A DNA stretch of 14,051 nt from Sphingomonadales bacterium (GTDB taxonomy: Bacteria > Pseudomonadota > Alphaproteobacteria > Sphingomonadales > Sphingomonadaceae). Below are positions 13,540-14,051 of the stretch, piece by piece. The stretch covers positions 1 through 14,051 of the forward strand of contig JANYCM010000160.1 in assembly GCA_025360285.1 (NCBI GenBank), in the 5' to 3' direction. Made by a program: the position numbers and the translations under genes. Under the pieces are notes generated by a model. It saw only the letters and a program-made list of their open reading frames with translations, was not told the origin of the DNA and ran no database searches. Each line of letters begins with the position of its first letter. Positions within the stretch are counted from its first letter, which is position 1.

Positions 13540-14051
13540 ATGACGTTGTTCACTTTGCGCTTCGCAAGCTGCCTTGCTGCGCTTGCTGTCACCGTGCCGG
13601 CAATGCCGGCACCGGCCCAGACGGCAGCAGCGGCGGCTGACACGCTGCAAAAGACTGCCAACGCCACCTTTCTGCAACCCGCCGGTTGGGCGCTGCGCGG
13701 CGACATGGCGGCCTGGGTGTTGACACCGCCCGAGGGCGACTTCGACATGGCCATCGTCGATGCGCCCGGCGCCAGCAGCGCCGATACGGCGGTGGCGGCA
13801 GCCTGGGCCCGGCAATATCCGGGCTTTGCCCGCAAGCTGCTCGCCTCTGCCGCCGGTGCCCCCAAGGATGGCTGGGATGCGATCAGCAATTTTGCGTATG
13901 AAACTACGCCCAACGAAAAACAGGTCGTCCAGGCGATTGCCAATCACAGCGCCGCCGGTTGGACAGTGGTGCTACTCAAGGGCAATATGGCCACGTTCCA
14001 GAAACGCGGTGGCAGCGCCTATGTGACGCTCGGCAGCCTGCGCCCCGCCGG
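13540..14051 (+). CDS. Exported paralogue of the preceding serine hydrolase, N-terminal part (3' end outside window)
   Basis: The frame is open from the ATG at 13540 to the window end, giving 170 complete codons. A signal peptide (about residues 1-27, cleavage near PAPAQ/TAA) is followed by a domain whose residues 35-170 align without gaps to residues 32-167 of the upstream protein, with 83 of 136 identical by eye. Shared stretches include QKTANATF, RQYPGFAR (KQYPGFAR in the other), KDGW, TPNE (SPNE in the other), KGN and LRPAG. It starts 29 bp after the upstream stop, with only a weak GAAAGA ribosome site, so the two are probably co-transcribed. Whether a serine hydrolase domain follows or this is a stand-alone copy of the N-terminal domain cannot be seen here. 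It clearly arose by tandem duplication. Confidence 0.85.
   Translation, partial: MTLFTLRFASCLAALAVTVPAMPAPAQTAAAAADTLQKTANATFLQPAGWALRGDMAAWVLTPPEGDFDMAIVDAPGASSADTAVAAAWARQYPGFARKLLASAAGAPKDGWDAISNFAYETTPNEKQVVQAIANHSAAGWTVVLLKGNMATFQKRGGSAYVTLGSLRPA

Noticed and set aside
1..14051. Many long ORFs on the strand opposite real genes, for example minus strand 11282-12724 and 9146-10261, and plus strand 3482-4852.
   Set aside because: They lie fully inside well-recognised genes, have Arg/Pro/Ala-rich low-complexity translations and no family resemblance. Long spurious frames are expected in GC-rich DNA.

Overview
The window is GC-rich, densely packed DNA in which most adjacent same-strand genes overlap by exactly 4 bp. 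The protein set is a PBP1A tail, a hybrid malic enzyme divergent from mutS, queG, and periplasmic serine hydrolases with long Ala-rich signal peptides. This points to an alphaproteobacterium, most likely in the Sphingomonadales. That placement rests on protein resemblance and gene neighbourhood, not on a marker gene. I see no tRNA, rRNA, CRISPR array, insertion sequence, phage gene or attachment site.

Layout. (1) Positions 1-585, + strand, hold the C-terminal end of penicillin-binding protein 1A, cut by the window edge. (2) A candidate promoter with a perfect 24-bp palindromic operator (582-627) precedes a small limonene-epoxide-hydrolase-like protein (638-1030). (3) A minus-strand block reads from 6145 down to 1046: NADP malic enzyme (maeB), an alpha/beta hydrolase, epoxyqueuosine reductase (queG), and a secreted protein with two retropepsin-like aspartic protease domains. 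The first three are joined by GTGA start/stop overlaps and the fourth follows after a 65-bp gap. (4) A divergent intergenic region (6146-6264) separates maeB from a plus-strand operon: mutS, a DUF969 membrane protein, a DUF979 membrane protein and a DUF2891 protein, every junction a 4-bp overlap. DUF969 and DUF979 are annotated in public resources as subunits of a predicted 5-oxoproline transporter. (5) At 11537-14051 lie two tandem paralogues with signal peptides. The first is a complete SxxK serine hydrolase (beta-lactamase/PBP4* class) with an extra N-terminal domain. The second is cut by the window end and so far shows only the signal peptide and that N-terminal domain, aligned without gaps at about 61% identity (83 of 136 residues, counted by eye).

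How the genes may work together. The maeB block joins central carbon metabolism, tRNA queuosine synthesis and two hydrolases with no obvious shared pathway, so it looks like a housekeeping transcription unit. The mutS operon carries a mismatch-repair ATPase ahead of a likely 5-oxoproline (pyroglutamate) uptake module, with DUF2891 as its uncharacterised partner. The periplasmic serine hydrolases just downstream could release peptides or amino-acid derivatives for such a transporter, but that link is inference from position only. The points most worth following up are the operator in front of the epoxide-hydrolase-like gene, the mutS-DUF969-DUF979-DUF2891 arrangement, and the duplicated N-terminal domain of the serine hydrolases.
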